A stretch of DNA of 64,000 nucleotides, from positions 186,001 to 250,000 of the forward strand of contig DLST01000002.1 of the NCBI GenBank assembly GCA_002500745.1. Reading direction: 5' to 3'. Made by a program: the position numbers and the translations under genes. The notes beneath the pieces were generated by a model. It worked only from the letters and a program-made list of their open reading frames with translations. It was not told where the DNA came from and did no database searches. The DNA comes from Sphingobacterium sp. UBA7855 (lineage in GTDB: Bacteria > Bacteroidota > Bacteroidia > Sphingobacteriales > Sphingobacteriaceae). Positions 63,914 through 64,000 of the stretch are shown in pieces (positions within the stretch are counted from its first letter, which is position 1; each line of letters begins with the position of its first letter).

Positions 63914-64000
63914 ATGGAATTCAAACAAGAAGTTGAGCATATACAGTGTTTGATTATTGGTTCGGGGCCAGCAGGCTATACGGCAGCAATTTATGCAGCA
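63914..64000 (+). CDS. trxB: Thioredoxin reductase, 3'-truncated by window edge
   Basis: 29 codons are visible. MEFKQEVEHIQCLIIGSGPA then GYTAAIYAA is the FAD-binding GxGPAGYTAAIYA signature of thioredoxin reductases. It begins 28 bp after the exonuclease gene. Confidence 0.88.
   Translation, partial: MEFKQEVEHIQCLIIGSGPAGYTAAIYAA

Overview
This window looks like a chromosomal segment of a Bacteroidota bacterium, most likely a Sphingobacteriaceae member close to Sphingobacterium or Pedobacter. The evidence is SusC/SusD and FecR proteins, two CarboxypepD-reg-type TonB receptors, DUF4249 and DUF4377 proteins, HmuY-type hemophores, a near absence of Shine-Dalgarno sequences, and promoters of the form TTTG-N19-TAnnTTTG in front of both tRNA genes. 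Species assignment is inference. I see no phage, insertion sequence or CRISPR array.

Layout. 1-6.5 kb: a FecR/SusC/SusD uptake unit ending in a Tat-type metallophosphatase. 6.6-6.75 kb: a non-coding block of 11-bp-periodic repeats. 6.8-22.0 kb: a large heme-acquisition locus. On the minus strand it carries a heme oxygenase with a 44-residue membrane protein, an S41 peptidase-like lipoprotein, a MauG/cytochrome c peroxidase lipoprotein, two DUF5018-like lipoproteins, four HmuY-like proteins and a TonB heme receptor. On the plus strand it carries a heme ABC transporter (hmuTUV-like) and an AraC regulator. Four 23-bp palindrome-like sites of one pattern, close to TTATTTAGAAT-N-ATTCTAAATAA, lie before the heme oxygenase, one HmuY gene, the receptor and the AraC gene, and probably form an iron/heme (Fur-like) regulon. 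22.0-27.7 kb: the four-gene ligase-associated DNA damage response operon (exonuclease, ATP-dependent ligase, DEXH helicase, PdeM endonuclease). 27.9-34.6 kb: a signalling island with a REC-PAS-histidine kinase, a CHASE3 hybrid kinase with three receivers, two stand-alone receivers and a CheR methyltransferase without CheB.

34.7-64 kb is mostly housekeeping and accessory genes: tRNA-Ser and tRNA-Arg, YceI, an alkyltransferase-like protein lacking the reactive cysteine, DUF1697, two aldo/keto reductases, a cyclophilin, monomeric isocitrate dehydrogenase, GH43, a DUF4377-META protein, an esterase, a TonB receptor/DUF4249 pair, a polysaccharide deacetylase, a TolC/MacA-like pair, a helix-hairpin-helix protein, apt, ispE, an ATP-cone nuclease, a second 11-bp tandem repeat block, ychF, a Rieske protein, gpsA, hemF, an M16 peptidase pair, a DnaQ-type exonuclease and the start of trxB.

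The most interesting system is the heme locus. It has an expanded set of HmuY-like proteins, one of which is short, not a lipoprotein, carries an unusually strong ribosome binding site and has its own terminator. The locus also has paired DUF5018-like lipoproteins and an unannotated micro-protein behind the heme oxygenase. Receptor capture, ABC import and oxygenase cleavage together would give a complete route from external heme to iron.
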